In this document: positions 55,609 to 63,979 of the stretch, one piece after another
Numbering within the stretch: the stretch's first letter is position 1
Layout: the number at the start of each line of letters is the position of its first letter
Source: CAZYAK01 sp964403335
GTDB taxonomy: Bacteria > Patescibacteriota > Gracilibacteria > Peribacterales > Peribacteraceae
Length of the DNA stretch: 64,000 nt
Reading direction: 5' to 3'
NCBI GenBank assembly: GCA_964403335.1
Contig: CAYOFI010000008.1
Span: forward strand, 1-64,000
Made by a program: the position numbers and the translations under genes
The notes under the pieces: model-generated
Database searches by the model: none
Seen by the model: only the letters and a program-made list of their open reading frames with translations
Told to the model about the DNA's origin: nothing

Positions 55609-56617
55609 CAAACAGTTGTTTTTCGAGTGCAACGGTTTCATCCTGCCAACGCTTCCCCTCGGTGGATTGCTTCCCGTCGTTATAGCGCTTCGCGAAGTCC
55701 GCGAACCGTTCATCGAGCGTCACCACTTGATCCTCCCGCACGCGCTTATCGGCATAGAAGAGAAGTTTTTGTTCAATCGTCCGTCGCTCCTCCGGCGTTC
55801 CCGAAAAGCCATGCGGTTCAACGATATCCGCGAGTTCCGGGAATCCTTTTTCGCGCAGGAATAGTGCACAGAGGGCTTCGTGACGTTTGTCTGGGTAGCG
55901 TGTTTTCCATGTATCCCAGCATGCTGCCATCTCCGCAGTCACCGTGGCATGGGACGGCATGACGCCCGGTTTGAAATCGACGAAGCGGAACAGATCGTGC
56001 ACTTTGCCGGCTGCTCGTAGTGCTTGCGGACGAATGATGTGTCCGCGCGCCGCCATCTGTTCCGTCAGACTGACGGCAAAATTTGCGACGGCTTCGCAGT
56101 GGGCAATGATGTGCGGGGGGAGCAGGACTTCTTCCCGCCAGGCGTCGATCTGTGCATCTGTCGGAAGAGGCATGTCTTCAAAAGCGATGTCGATCTGCCG
56201 GCCGTCTGTTCCGGATCTTTCCGACAACGCCACCGTGATCGTGCGATGGGATTTTTTCAGCCGCGCGACATCGATGCGTTCCGACCATTCGATGCAGCGG
56301 ATTCCGGTGTGATCATCCGTCGCATCCAGCAGGCGTTCGGCGTCTTTGGGGGTCATGCGGTACAGATCGATATGCAACAGCGGTCCGTGCGCGGTCTCAT
56401 ACCGCTGCTCGAGCGCATACGTGGGGCTCACAATGTGATCTTCCACGCCGAGTCCGCGTGCCAAACCCTGCACAAACGTGGTTTTCCCGGCACCCAGTTC
56501 GCCGTTCAGGAACACGGTCACCGGCAGGCCGTAGAGTGTATGGGGTAGAGAGGCGCCCAGATCCTGCAAAACCGCAGCGGATGGGGCAAAAGCCATTGTT
56601 TGGTTGCTAGAGTGCAT
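55601..56617 (-). CDS. tsaE: TsaE ATPase fused to HD-domain hydrolase
   Basis: 338 aa. Residues about 10-145 are TsaE, the ATPase needed for the t6A modification at position 37 of ANN-decoding tRNAs: LNGELGAGKTTFVQGLARGLG (Walker A), SPTYALEQRY, then HIDLYRM and RCIEWSERI. After a linker (about 160) the C-terminal half begins LPPHIIAHCEAVANFAVSL and has KVHDLFRFVDF, the H...HD arrangement of HD phosphohydrolases, ending near residue 330. This fusion is not the usual single-domain TsaE. The stop codon lies in the inverted repeat of the adjacent element. Confidence 0.85.
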   Translation of the reverse strand: MHSSNQTMAFAPSAAVLQDLGASLPHTLYGLPVTVFLNGELGAGKTTFVQGLARGLGVEDHIVSPTYALEQRYETAHGPLLHIDLYRMTPKDAERLLDATDDHTGIRCIEWSERIDVARLKKSHRTITVALSERSGTDGRQIDIAFEDMPLPTDAQIDAWREEVLLPPHIIAHCEAVANFAVSLTEQMAARGHIIRPQALRAAGKVHDLFRFVDFKPGVMPSHATVTAEMAACWDTWKTRYPDKRHEALCALFLREKGFPELADIVEPHGFSGTPEERRTIEQKLLFYADKRVREDQVVTLDERFADFAKRYNDGKQSTEGKRWQDETVALEKQLFEG

Positions 56618-56618
56618 A

Positions 56619-56647
56619 TTGACCTTTTGGTCAAAAAATGATATTAT
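56619..56647 (+). promoter_or_regulatory. promoter with palindromic operator, membrane M23 gene
   Basis: TTGACC at 56619-56624 and TATTAT at 56642-56647 with a 17-nt spacer form a near-consensus promoter. The -35 box is half of a perfect palindrome TTGACC-TTTT-GGTCAA (56619-56634). A TATAAT for the divergent tsaE gene overlaps on the other strand (56643-56648), so a protein bound to the palindrome could affect both genes. Confidence 0.6.
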
Positions 56648-56673
56648 ACTTGTACATTACAAACACACCCAAC

Positions 56674-58092
56674 ATGGTAGCAAAACAACAAAAAAAGGCC
56701 TTTGCACGGAACACCATGTACACGCGAAAACATGCACATCCTTTCGAGTACCTGTCCGAGAGGACGACGTTTTGGGTGGCGGTGCTGTCACTGTTTTGCT
56801 TTGTGACCGGCAACATGCTCGGCACGCACGGATGGACCGTGTTCTGGGCATCGGTGCTTGGAAACATGGACGAGAGTGTGATCGCGTTCGACGGCTTTAC
56901 CGCGCCGTTGCCGGGCGTTCCGGATTACAAAAAGTGGTCCGAAGTCGGCGGCAATCCGTACGAGCACACGTTCCGTCAATTGCCTGCGGATTACCTGCGT
57001 CCGTTCCCGGAATACACGGGACCGGAATCGGATTCACGCATCTTCCTGGTCGACAACTTGGGTACGTATAAGACGGGCAGGGGAGAGGGGAGTCACGCCG
57101 GTATGGACTTGGCGGCGCTCATGGGCACACCCGTGCTGTCGATTGGAAACGGTATCGTCGCGCGCGTGGGCAATGAACCGGGCGGATTTGGAAACTTCGT
57201 GGTCATCAAACATCCGAATGTTCCTGATCCCGATGACGAGAGCAAAACGACCACGCTGTATTCCGCGTATGCGCACTTGGAAACGGTGCTGGTCTCCGAG
57301 TCGCAAGTGCTGCGCAAAGGCGAACAGCTGGGCACCGCCGGCAAGACCGGGTTCGCGGTGGGATCGCACTTGCACTTCAGCTTGGAGAAGGCCGACGCGC
57401 CGCAGCACCCGTATTGGAATTTTACGGGCGCCGAAGCCCGCGCGGCAGGTCTCACCACGACGCAAGCGGTCGACGCAGGATTGTTCCGCGAGCGCGGATT
57501 GCAGTACACGGTTCATCCGCTGCTCTACATCCAAGCGCATCGCATCGGACGCCCGACGGTCGCGCAAGCATCCAGCTCCAAGAGTTCCGTCGCCCGCGCG
57601 CTGACCGCCGCGGAACGCATCGCGGCACGCAAAGCCGAACGTCTGGCACGCGCTCCCGCCACGTCCGCGTCGCAAGCCGTTGCGACGGTTCCCGCTTCGC
57701 AGTCGGCATCTGCATCCAGCGCAGCGCCGAGCGTGGCCGTGGCCAGCCAGACCATCGTCGCCATCGCCACCCCGCCGTCCACCACGGTTGCGTCCATTCG
57801 CATCAGTCACGATGGCGCGTACACGGGTGAACGCGGAGACGAGGAAACCGTCACGCTTGTGCTGCTGGATGCGGCAGGCGAGGTCGTCACGGAACCGGAC
57901 TTCTCCCGCACGGTGGAACTGCGCACGGCATTCGGCCGCGCCACATTCCAACCCGCTTCCATCGCGGCCAGCGATTTCCATGACGGACGCATCCAGGTCA
58001 AAATGGTCCCGGCCACCGACCAAAAATCCGCCATCGTCATCCAGGCCCAGCCGTTTGGGAGCATGAGCGACCCGATGAAGTTTAAACCGTAA
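56674..58092 (+). CDS. membrane-anchored M23 family peptidase with Ig-like C-terminal domain, 472 aa
   Basis: A basic N-terminus and one transmembrane helix (about residues 30-50, TFWVAVLSLFCFVTGNML) place the rest outside. The M23 domain (about 110-260) has zinc motifs SHAGMDLAALMG (HxxxD) and GSHLHFSLEKA (HLH), both intact. A Ser/Ala linker (about 300-365) leads to a beta-sandwich-like C-terminal domain (SIRISHDGAYTGERG). It probably cuts peptidoglycan at division or remodelling sites. The ATG at 56674 fits a promoter whose start point is near 56654. Confidence 0.87.
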   Translation: MVAKQQKKAFARNTMYTRKHAHPFEYLSERTTFWVAVLSLFCFVTGNMLGTHGWTVFWASVLGNMDESVIAFDGFTAPLPGVPDYKKWSEVGGNPYEHTFRQLPADYLRPFPEYTGPESDSRIFLVDNLGTYKTGRGEGSHAGMDLAALMGTPVLSIGNGIVARVGNEPGGFGNFVVIKHPNVPDPDDESKTTTLYSAYAHLETVLVSESQVLRKGEQLGTAGKTGFAVGSHLHFSLEKADAPQHPYWNFTGAEARAAGLTTTQAVDAGLFRERGLQYTVHPLLYIQAHRIGRPTVAQASSSKSSVARALTAAERIAARKAERLARAPATSASQAVATVPASQSASASSAAPSVAVASQTIVAIATPPSTTVASIRISHDGAYTGERGDEETVTLVLLDAAGEVVTEPDFSRTVELRTAFGRATFQPASIAASDFHDGRIQVKMVPATDQKSAIVIQAQPFGSMSDPMKFKP

Positions 58093-58201
58093 AAAAGAGA
58101 TCAAAGAGATCGAGGAGATCAAGGGCGTCAAAGACGCAGAAGCGCTTTGCGCTTCATAGTTCCTTGACCTCTTCGATCTCTTTGACGCCCTTGATCTCCT
58201 T
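58093..58201. repeat. GAGATC-word intergenic hairpin, copy C
   Basis: Left arm AGAGATCAAAGAGATCGAGG, right arm CTTCGATCTCTTTGACGCCC; between convergent genes, overlapping the stop codon of the wecA-like gene. Confidence 0.85.
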
Positions 58202-59231
58202 AATGCTTCGGTTTCGAATACCACGACAATCCAATCATCACTACTAATAGAATCCCCGATGCGATAATTTTGCCTGCGGTATCCAAAAACAATGCCGTGA
58301 TCCCAAACCCCGAGCCGGTCACGGCCGTCAGCAGGATGATTTGCCACGGTCGCCAGCCTTTTTTCAGCAGGCGATGATGGAGATGTTGATCCGTCGCGTT
58401 GCCTTTGAGAGGGGATTGGCCCCTTCGCAAGCGCCGGATGATCACAAAGAGCAGATCGATGAGCGGCACGCCCAGGACAAGGAAGGCCGTGGCGACTTTG
58501 CCGCCGGAGTAAATGGTGAGAATGCCGATCATCAATCCGAAAAACATCGCGCCCGTGTCGCCCATGAGCACGCGGGGCGGGGGGAGGTCGAACAGTAATC
58601 CGCCGAAAGAAATGCCTGCGAGGACGAAAGCGACGAGCGCAAGTTCGGGCTGACCGACGCGGTCACTCAAGGATAAGAGGCCGATCGTCAGAAATCCCAA
58701 TGTCGAAATTACGCTCACTTGGCCGGGGATACCGTCGAACCAATTGAGGGCGTTGATGGTCAAAAGAATCCAGGCGATCGTGAAGCCGACGGAGAAGACC
58801 AGCAGCCAGCCGGAGTCCAATTGCAGCGTTTCTGCCGGCAGCCAAAAGGGAATGAGGTTTGTGACGGCGTCGATGCGGATGCCGCAGAGCACAAGCAACA
58901 CGGCTATCGCGACTTGCAGGAAAAAACGTTGCCAGGCCGGCAGGAGAGTGCGGTCGTCGATGAAGCAAAATATTCCGAGGATGATCACCGCGCTCAGAAT
59001 GCCGACGATTTCCAATGAGAACGGTTCAATCAGCGTGAATACGATGCAAAAGGTCGCAATGGAGAGGATGCCGGTGGGGTAGGGGAGTCGTGCGCGTGTG
59101 AGGCCGTAGCGGTGCGGAAAATCCAGCAAGCCCCAGCGCGGAAACAGCACAATCGCGGCAGCGTGCAACACGACGCTGATGAGCAGTGCCGCGAGAGGGA
59201 AGACTATGAGAGGGGAGTCGAATCCGAACAT
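58200..59231 (-). CDS. polyprenyl-phosphate sugar-1-phosphate transferase (WecA/MraY superfamily)
   Basis: Starts lipid-linked glycan synthesis by moving a UDP-sugar phosphate onto undecaprenyl phosphate. The 343 aa form about ten transmembrane helices with the superfamily motifs NALNWFDGIPG, VLMGDTGAMF and ATDQHLHHRLLKKG. The HHRL motif and lack of MraY-specific loops favour the WecA/TagO side. Start at 59231 (MFGFDSPL) chosen because TATGAT lies 7 nt upstream; longer starts to 59357 exist. Confidence 0.85.
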   Translation of the reverse strand: MFGFDSPLIVFPLAALLISVVLHAAAIVLFPRWGLLDFPHRYGLTRARLPYPTGILSIATFCIVFTLIEPFSLEIVGILSAVIILGIFCFIDDRTLLPAWQRFFLQVAIAVLLVLCGIRIDAVTNLIPFWLPAETLQLDSGWLLVFSVGFTIAWILLTINALNWFDGIPGQVSVISTLGFLTIGLLSLSDRVGQPELALVAFVLAGISFGGLLFDLPPPRVLMGDTGAMFFGLMIGILTIYSGGKVATAFLVLGVPLIDLLFVIIRRLRRGQSPLKGNATDQHLHHRLLKKGWRPWQIILLTAVTGSGFGITALFLDTAGKIIASGILLVVMIGLSWYSKPKH

Positions 59232-59238
59232 GGAGAGG

Positions 59239-59244
59239 ATCATA
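59239..59244 (-). promoter_or_regulatory. -10 box of wecA-like gene
   Basis: TATGAT on the minus strand, 7 nt before the ATG at 59231. Confidence 0.4.
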
Positions 59245-59394
59245 CCCTGAAGGAAATCCCAAATCTCAAATCCCATACTTCGACCCAGCTCAGTATGGCC
59301 CATTGCTCTGGAATAAAAGATATTTGCAAATGGTCCTGAGCCGAGCCGAAGGGCCAAATCCCATTGAGGATTTGGTCCTTGGAACTTGGTCCTT

Positions 59395-59400
59395 TAGAAT
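59395..59400 (+). promoter_or_regulatory. -10 box of pgk
   Basis: TAGAAT exactly 6 nt before the ATG at 59407. Confidence 0.45.
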
Positions 59401-59406
59401 GTCATC

Positions 59407-60603
59407 ATGACAACCTACCGCACACTCAAGGATGCCGATCTCTCTGGAAAGCGCGTCATACTCCGCGCGGGATTTGACGTGACGATCGAAGATGGCAAGG
59501 TATTGGATACGGAACGCATTGAGGCGCTTGTGCCGACGATGAAGCACATCCTGAAGAATGGCGCGTCATTGGTGATTCTGTCCCATCAAGGACGTCCGAA
59601 GGGAAAGCCGCTTCCGGAGTTTTCTCAGAAGCCGGTCGTTGCGGTGCTGGAGAAGCTCTTGAAAGTCGACGTTGCATTTGCCGATTCCTGCATCGGGGAT
59701 GCAACTGTCAAGCAAGCGAAAGCGTTGAAGAACGGAGAGGTGCTCTTCTGCGAAAATCTGCGCTACGAAGCCGGCGAAGAAAAAAATGATCCCGACTTCG
59801 CGAAAGAATTGGCCAAACTTGGCGATATCTACGTGAACGATGCGTTTACGAACTGCCATCGCGCGCATGCGAGCATGGTCGCGCTGGCGAAGCTCTTGCC
59901 GGCGTATGCGGGTTTGCAGCTGGAAAAGGAACTGGAGCATCTCTCCCGCGTCACCGAACACCCCGAGCATCCGCTCACGTTGATTGTCAGCGGCGCCAAG
60001 ATGGAGACCAAGATTCCGGTCATCGAGAGATTCCTCGGCAAAGGCGATGACATCTTGCTCGGCGGCTGTATCGCCAACACCTTCATCGCGGCCCGCGGGT
60101 TTGATGTCGGCACGTCCAAGTATGAGGAGCAGCGCATGGAAGAAGCGCAGGAGTTCATGCTGGAAGCGGAAAAAGAGGGCAAAGCGCACATCCACGTGCC
60201 GCGCGATGTCGTCGTGGCGTCGGCTCCCGAAGATCATGCGGAAAAACTCGATCTGCCCGTGGAAGACATCGTGGGTGATATGAGCATCTTCGATATCGGC
60301 AAAGTCACGATCGAGCGCTACAAAAAAGTCATTGAGCAGGCGAAGATGATCGTGTGGAACGGACCGTTGGGTTTCTACGAAGTGAACCGGTTTTCCCACG
60401 CCACCAAGCGGATTGCGGAAGCCATTGCCGAAGCCACGAAGCGCGGTGCCACCACCATCATCGGCGGCGGCGACACGATCGATTTCCACAGTCGCTACGA
60501 TTATCCGCTCGATGCCTACACGTTCGTGAGCACGGGCGGCGGCGCGATGTTGGAGTTTATCTCGGGGAAACCGTTGCCGGCGTTGGCGCCCCTGAAGAAA
60601 TGA
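59407..60603 (+). CDS. pgk: phosphoglycerate kinase
   Basis: Transfers phosphate from 1,3-bisphosphoglycerate to ADP. The 398 aa contain the substrate loop LSHQGRPKGKPLPEFS, the EVLFCENLRYEAGEE segment, NDAFTNCHRAHASM, VSGAKMETKIPVIER, and the nucleotide motif GGGDTIDF with STGGGAMLEF near the end. The first conserved motif is RAGFDVTI where most PGKs have R-x-DFNVP, a small divergence typical of CPR. A hairpin of GAGATC words follows. Confidence 0.96.
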   Translation: MTTYRTLKDADLSGKRVILRAGFDVTIEDGKVLDTERIEALVPTMKHILKNGASLVILSHQGRPKGKPLPEFSQKPVVAVLEKLLKVDVAFADSCIGDATVKQAKALKNGEVLFCENLRYEAGEEKNDPDFAKELAKLGDIYVNDAFTNCHRAHASMVALAKLLPAYAGLQLEKELEHLSRVTEHPEHPLTLIVSGAKMETKIPVIERFLGKGDDILLGGCIANTFIAARGFDVGTSKYEEQRMEEAQEFMLEAEKEGKAHIHVPRDVVVASAPEDHAEKLDLPVEDIVGDMSIFDIGKVTIERYKKVIEQAKMIVWNGPLGFYEVNRFSHATKRIAEAIAEATKRGATTIIGGGDTIDFHSRYDYPLDAYTFVSTGGGAMLEFISGKPLPALAPLKK

Positions 60604-60690
60604 GATCAAGGAGATCGAAGAGATCCAGGAGATCAAGGAATATTTCAGTCCTTGATTTCTTTGACGCCCTTGATCTCCTCGATCTCTTTC
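60602..60690. repeat. GAGATC-word intergenic hairpin, copy D
   Basis: GAGATCAAGGAGATCGAAGAG on the left, TTGATTTCTTTGACGCCC and TTGATCTCCTCGATCTC on the right; between pgk and the next gene. Confidence 0.85.
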
Positions 60691-60727
60691 TTAACCTTCG
60701 CTAACCTTCCTCTGACCCCGTTTTTCC

Positions 60728-62329
60728 ATGTCTTCCGAACAAAAGCTCTCCATTCTGACACGCGGCGACGAGGAATCCTGGAGTGCGTTCGCGCGCAGGA
60801 TCAAAGAGACCAAAGGCGAGGCCGTGACGGTGCTGACAAACGCGGATAACAATGCGCTGAAAGAGACGGAGGTGCGCAAAACATTTTTGACGGATATGAA
60901 GGAGGTGCGCGACCGCGTGCGGTTGGCGTCCAAAGAATCCGTGGTCATTGCGGCAGCGCGGGCGGCGGGAATTTCCGTCGTGCATACCACGCGGATGTTG
61001 CGCGGTCTCGTGGCGGGGCATCCGCAAGCGGGCACGGCGTTGCAGTCGTTTTCTCCCAGTTTGTGGCGGCAGCAGTGGCGGTCCCGCCTGCAGGCGATGG
61101 GTTTGCTGTCACTGCCCAAACTACGCATTTGGCTGCTCATCGGCTTGAGCGCCGTGTTGTTTTTCTTCGTCGTCTTTACCATTCTGCCGTCGGCCGAGGT
61201 GCGCGTGTGGCCGCGCAAAGACGTGGTGACGCAAACCATGAACATCACGCTTATTACGTCGGGGGCCACGGTCGCGCTTCCGACCCAAAGCCGCGTATGG
61301 CCGCTGGAACCCGTCTCGGTCACGGTGCGTAAATCGATCGTCTTCAAAGATATCAGTCCCGAATTCATCGGCAGCGACGCCGAGGCCACGATGCGCCTGG
61401 TGAATAAGACCAAAGAAGACTTCATTCTGAAGAAGGGGACGCGGCTCTTGAACCAGGCGGGCATGATCTTCCGGCTTGCGGGAGGCGCCACCATTCCCGG
61501 TTCCGGCAGCGTCAAAGTGAATGCCATAGCCGATCACGTTGACCTGTATGGCAAAATCATCGGGGATCGCGGGAACGTGCCGGCCAACGTGCGGTGGGAG
61601 TTGCCGGGATTGCCGGTGGAGCAGCGGGTACTGGTGTATGGCATCAACACGACGCCGGCCAAAGGCGGACGCACGGCGTACCGTTCGGTGTTGCAGCAGT
61701 CGGATGTGGATTTGGCCAAAAAACGTTTGGAGCAAGAATTGCTGTTGGCGGCCAAGCAGGCCATTGAGCTGAAGCGGAAGGAGTGGAACCGCGAGCACGT
61801 GGGTGCGGACTATCAATTCCTGATCCGCGATACCCTCACGCGCGCCACGTACAGCGGATTTACGCTGCCGATGGACTTGCTCGGGAAAGAAGTGAACGAG
61901 ATTCCCGTGACCGGCAGCATCATCTACACGCTGCCGGCGTACGACGCGGCCGGCATCCTCGCCGAGTACGGAAAGGAAGTGGAAGGACATATCGGCGACG
62001 GGAAGGAGCTCATTGCCGATTCCGTGTCGCTCGATCCCGGACGTGTGGTGGTGATTGAGTACGCCGATAACCTCACGTGGATCAAAATCACCGTGGATGT
62101 GACGGGGACGGAACAATACGTCTTGGATCCGCTGACGCCGGGCGGCGCGCGCTTCGGCAAACAGATCCGCGAGGACATCACCGGGTTGCCGCGCGCGCAG
62201 GCATTGAAAGTCGTCCGCAACCTTCCGGAAGTCGACCGAGCGGAGATCCGCGTGTGGCCGCCGTGGAATACGTATCTTCCCGCCATCCCCTCCAATATTT
62301 TCGTGGTTCCCGTTCCTCCCACCAAGTGA
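60728..62329 (+). CDS. large single-pass membrane protein of CPR type, 533 aa
   Basis: A cytoplasmic helical domain (1-130, with TRGDEESWSAFARRI) is followed by one transmembrane helix (about 136-157, IWLLIGLSAVLFFFVVFTIL). The large extracytoplasmic beta-rich part (about 160-533) includes ADVHV-like repeats such as VSVTVRKSIVFKDI and FILKKGTRLLN, a pattern recalling baseplate-J-like domains. The C-terminus PAIPSNIFVVPVPPTK is Pro-rich. Function unknown; probably an envelope structural protein. It overlaps the next gene by GTGA, so the two are coupled. Confidence 0.6.
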   Translation: MSSEQKLSILTRGDEESWSAFARRIKETKGEAVTVLTNADNNALKETEVRKTFLTDMKEVRDRVRLASKESVVIAAARAAGISVVHTTRMLRGLVAGHPQAGTALQSFSPSLWRQQWRSRLQAMGLLSLPKLRIWLLIGLSAVLFFFVVFTILPSAEVRVWPRKDVVTQTMNITLITSGATVALPTQSRVWPLEPVSVTVRKSIVFKDISPEFIGSDAEATMRLVNKTKEDFILKKGTRLLNQAGMIFRLAGGATIPGSGSVKVNAIADHVDLYGKIIGDRGNVPANVRWELPGLPVEQRVLVYGINTTPAKGGRTAYRSVLQQSDVDLAKKRLEQELLLAAKQAIELKRKEWNREHVGADYQFLIRDTLTRATYSGFTLPMDLLGKEVNEIPVTGSIIYTLPAYDAAGILAEYGKEVEGHIGDGKELIADSVSLDPGRVVVIEYADNLTWIKITVDVTGTEQYVLDPLTPGGARFGKQIREDITGLPRAQALKVVRNLPEVDRAEIRVWPPWNTYLPAIPSNIFVVPVPPTK

Positions 62330-62976
62330 CGCTCTCCGCTGCTCCGCGCACCGGGTGGCGTGTGTGGCTGCGCCGATTGCTGCGCGCGGCGTTGTGGTTA
62401 TCGGCAAGCGCCACCGCTTTTTTTGTCGTGGCGCTGGTGTTGGTCTATGCGCGCTTTCCCGGAGTCTCGCACTTCCCCGCGGCCTGCGCGATCGTCTTCG
62501 GAACGGCTGTCCGTCCCACGTATGACGCGCATGGTCAAATTATCTATACCGGCCCCGGCCCCGGCATTCTGCGCCGGGTGGGGACGGCGGCGGAGCTCTA
62601 TCGCGACGGCAAGGTGAAAAAGCTCTTTCTGACCGGCGGCAAAGGAGAGGGGATGGTGGAGAGCGAAGCCAGCGTGATGAAGCGCATTGCGTTGGCGGGC
62701 GGTGTGTCGGCGGAGGATATCGTCATCGAAGAGGAGTCGCATTCCACGGATGAAAACCTGCTGAACACGCTGCCGCGTATGGGGGACTGCGACAGTATCG
62801 TGGGGGTGAGTGACCGGTACCACCTGGCACGTATTGAATTGTTGTCGTGGTTTGACGGGCGGAGGATTCAGACATTTCCTGCATTTCCACCCGCAGATCA
62901 GGCGTTTGAGAACCGCAGTGTAATCCGTGAGGCCCTCGGCGTTATGTTTATTGCTCTACAGAAAATATTAACATAA
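62326..62976 (+). CDS. DUF218/YdcF-SanA family membrane protein
   Basis: 216 aa with a GTG start inside the preceding stop (GTGA overlap). One N-terminal transmembrane helix (about 22-44) is followed by the DUF218 domain: CAIVFGTAVRPTYDAHGQII, then RVGTAAELYRDGKVKKLFLTGG, ESEASVMKRIALAGGVSAED, EESHSTDENLLNT, and GVSDRYHLARI. SanA/ElyC-type proteins act in envelope integrity and lipid-carrier metabolism. Co-expression with the 533-aa envelope protein fits that. Confidence 0.85.
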   Translation: MTLSAAPRTGWRVWLRRLLRAALWLSASATAFFVVALVLVYARFPGVSHFPAACAIVFGTAVRPTYDAHGQIIYTGPGPGILRRVGTAAELYRDGKVKKLFLTGGKGEGMVESEASVMKRIALAGGVSAEDIVIEEESHSTDENLLNTLPRMGDCDSIVGVSDRYHLARIELLSWFDGRRIQTFPAFPPADQAFENRSVIREALGVMFIALQKILT

Positions 62977-63001
62977 ACTGCATTATGTTAAGTAGGAGAG
63001 A

Positions 63002-63979
63002 ATGTGGAAAACCCCTTCCCCGATGACAACGCTTGCTCCCCCATCTTCATCGGCACTCGCGAAAGCCATTGAGCGCTACCTCACATACTTAAAGGCTGAA
63101 GAAAATAAATCGCCGCTAACCATTTCCGCGTACACCCAGTCACTGGATCTTTTGCAAAAGTTGTGTGAAGTCACCGATCCCCGCTTATTCGATAAATCGA
63201 CCGTCCGCATCTACAAGTCCGCCCTGCACAGCTATCGCACCAGAGCAGGGAAAGAGCTGACCGTCCGGACGAAGAATCATCATCTGACGATCCTCAGAGC
63301 ATTTTTACGTTATTTGACCCGTGAGGAGGAGATGACCGTCTATCCGTCGGACAGGGTCACGAGGTTCAAAGAAGACCCCCGGAAGGTCAAAGTGCTGTTT
63401 GCGGAGGAGCTCACGCGGCTGCTGACTGCGCCGGATGTCTCCACAAAGGAGGGGAGGCGCGATAGTGCGATCCTCCATCTGTTCTTCTCGACAGGACTTC
63501 GTCTTGCGGAACTCAGGGGACTCAACCGCAAAGATCTCAACTTCAACACCCGCGAAATCTCCATCCGCGGAAAGCGGGGGAAGATCCGGGTGGTGTTTGT
63601 CTCCGATGTCGCCGCGAAGGCCCTGGAGGAGTATCTCCTGGTCCGTCTCGATCACCTGTCCCCTCTCTTTATCCGCCATCACGCCGCCGCGGTGAACGCG
63701 ATGCCGCCGGGCGAAGAGTTCCGTCTGTCGCGCATTTCCATTTATTCCATCGTCAAAAAATACGCGCGGCAGGCCGGGATTGTGTCTGACCCGTCGCCGC
63801 ACACGCTCCGGCATTCCTTTGCCACGGATCTTTTGCGGAATGGTGCGGATCTCCGCTCGGTACAAGAGATGCTGGGGCATAAGGATCTGTCGACCACGCA
63901 GATCTATACCCACGTCACGAATCCCCACTTAAAAGAGGTGCATAAGAAGTTTCATGATTCCGGATCCGGCACGCACTAG
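63002..63979 (+). CDS. xerC: tyrosine recombinase XerC/XerD
   Basis: Site-specific recombinase resolving chromosome dimers or acting at dif-like sites. The 325 aa have the N-terminal SAM-like core-binding domain (AIERYLTYLKAEENKSPLTI) and the catalytic domain. Its residues are visible in FSTGLRLAELRGL (Arg), IRGKRGKIRVVFV (Lys), HTLRHSFATDLL (His-x-x-Arg), LGHKDLSTTQIYTH (His and Tyr302). It has a real Shine-Dalgarno (AGGAGAG) before the ATG. Whether XerC, D or a single Xer cannot be told by eye. Confidence 0.92.
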   Translation: MWKTPSPMTTLAPPSSSALAKAIERYLTYLKAEENKSPLTISAYTQSLDLLQKLCEVTDPRLFDKSTVRIYKSALHSYRTRAGKELTVRTKNHHLTILRAFLRYLTREEEMTVYPSDRVTRFKEDPRKVKVLFAEELTRLLTAPDVSTKEGRRDSAILHLFFSTGLRLAELRGLNRKDLNFNTREISIRGKRGKIRVVFVSDVAAKALEEYLLVRLDHLSPLFIRHHAAAVNAMPPGEEFRLSRISIYSIVKKYARQAGIVSDPSPHTLRHSFATDLLRNGADLRSVQEMLGHKDLSTTQIYTHVTNPHLKEVHKKFHDSGSGTH

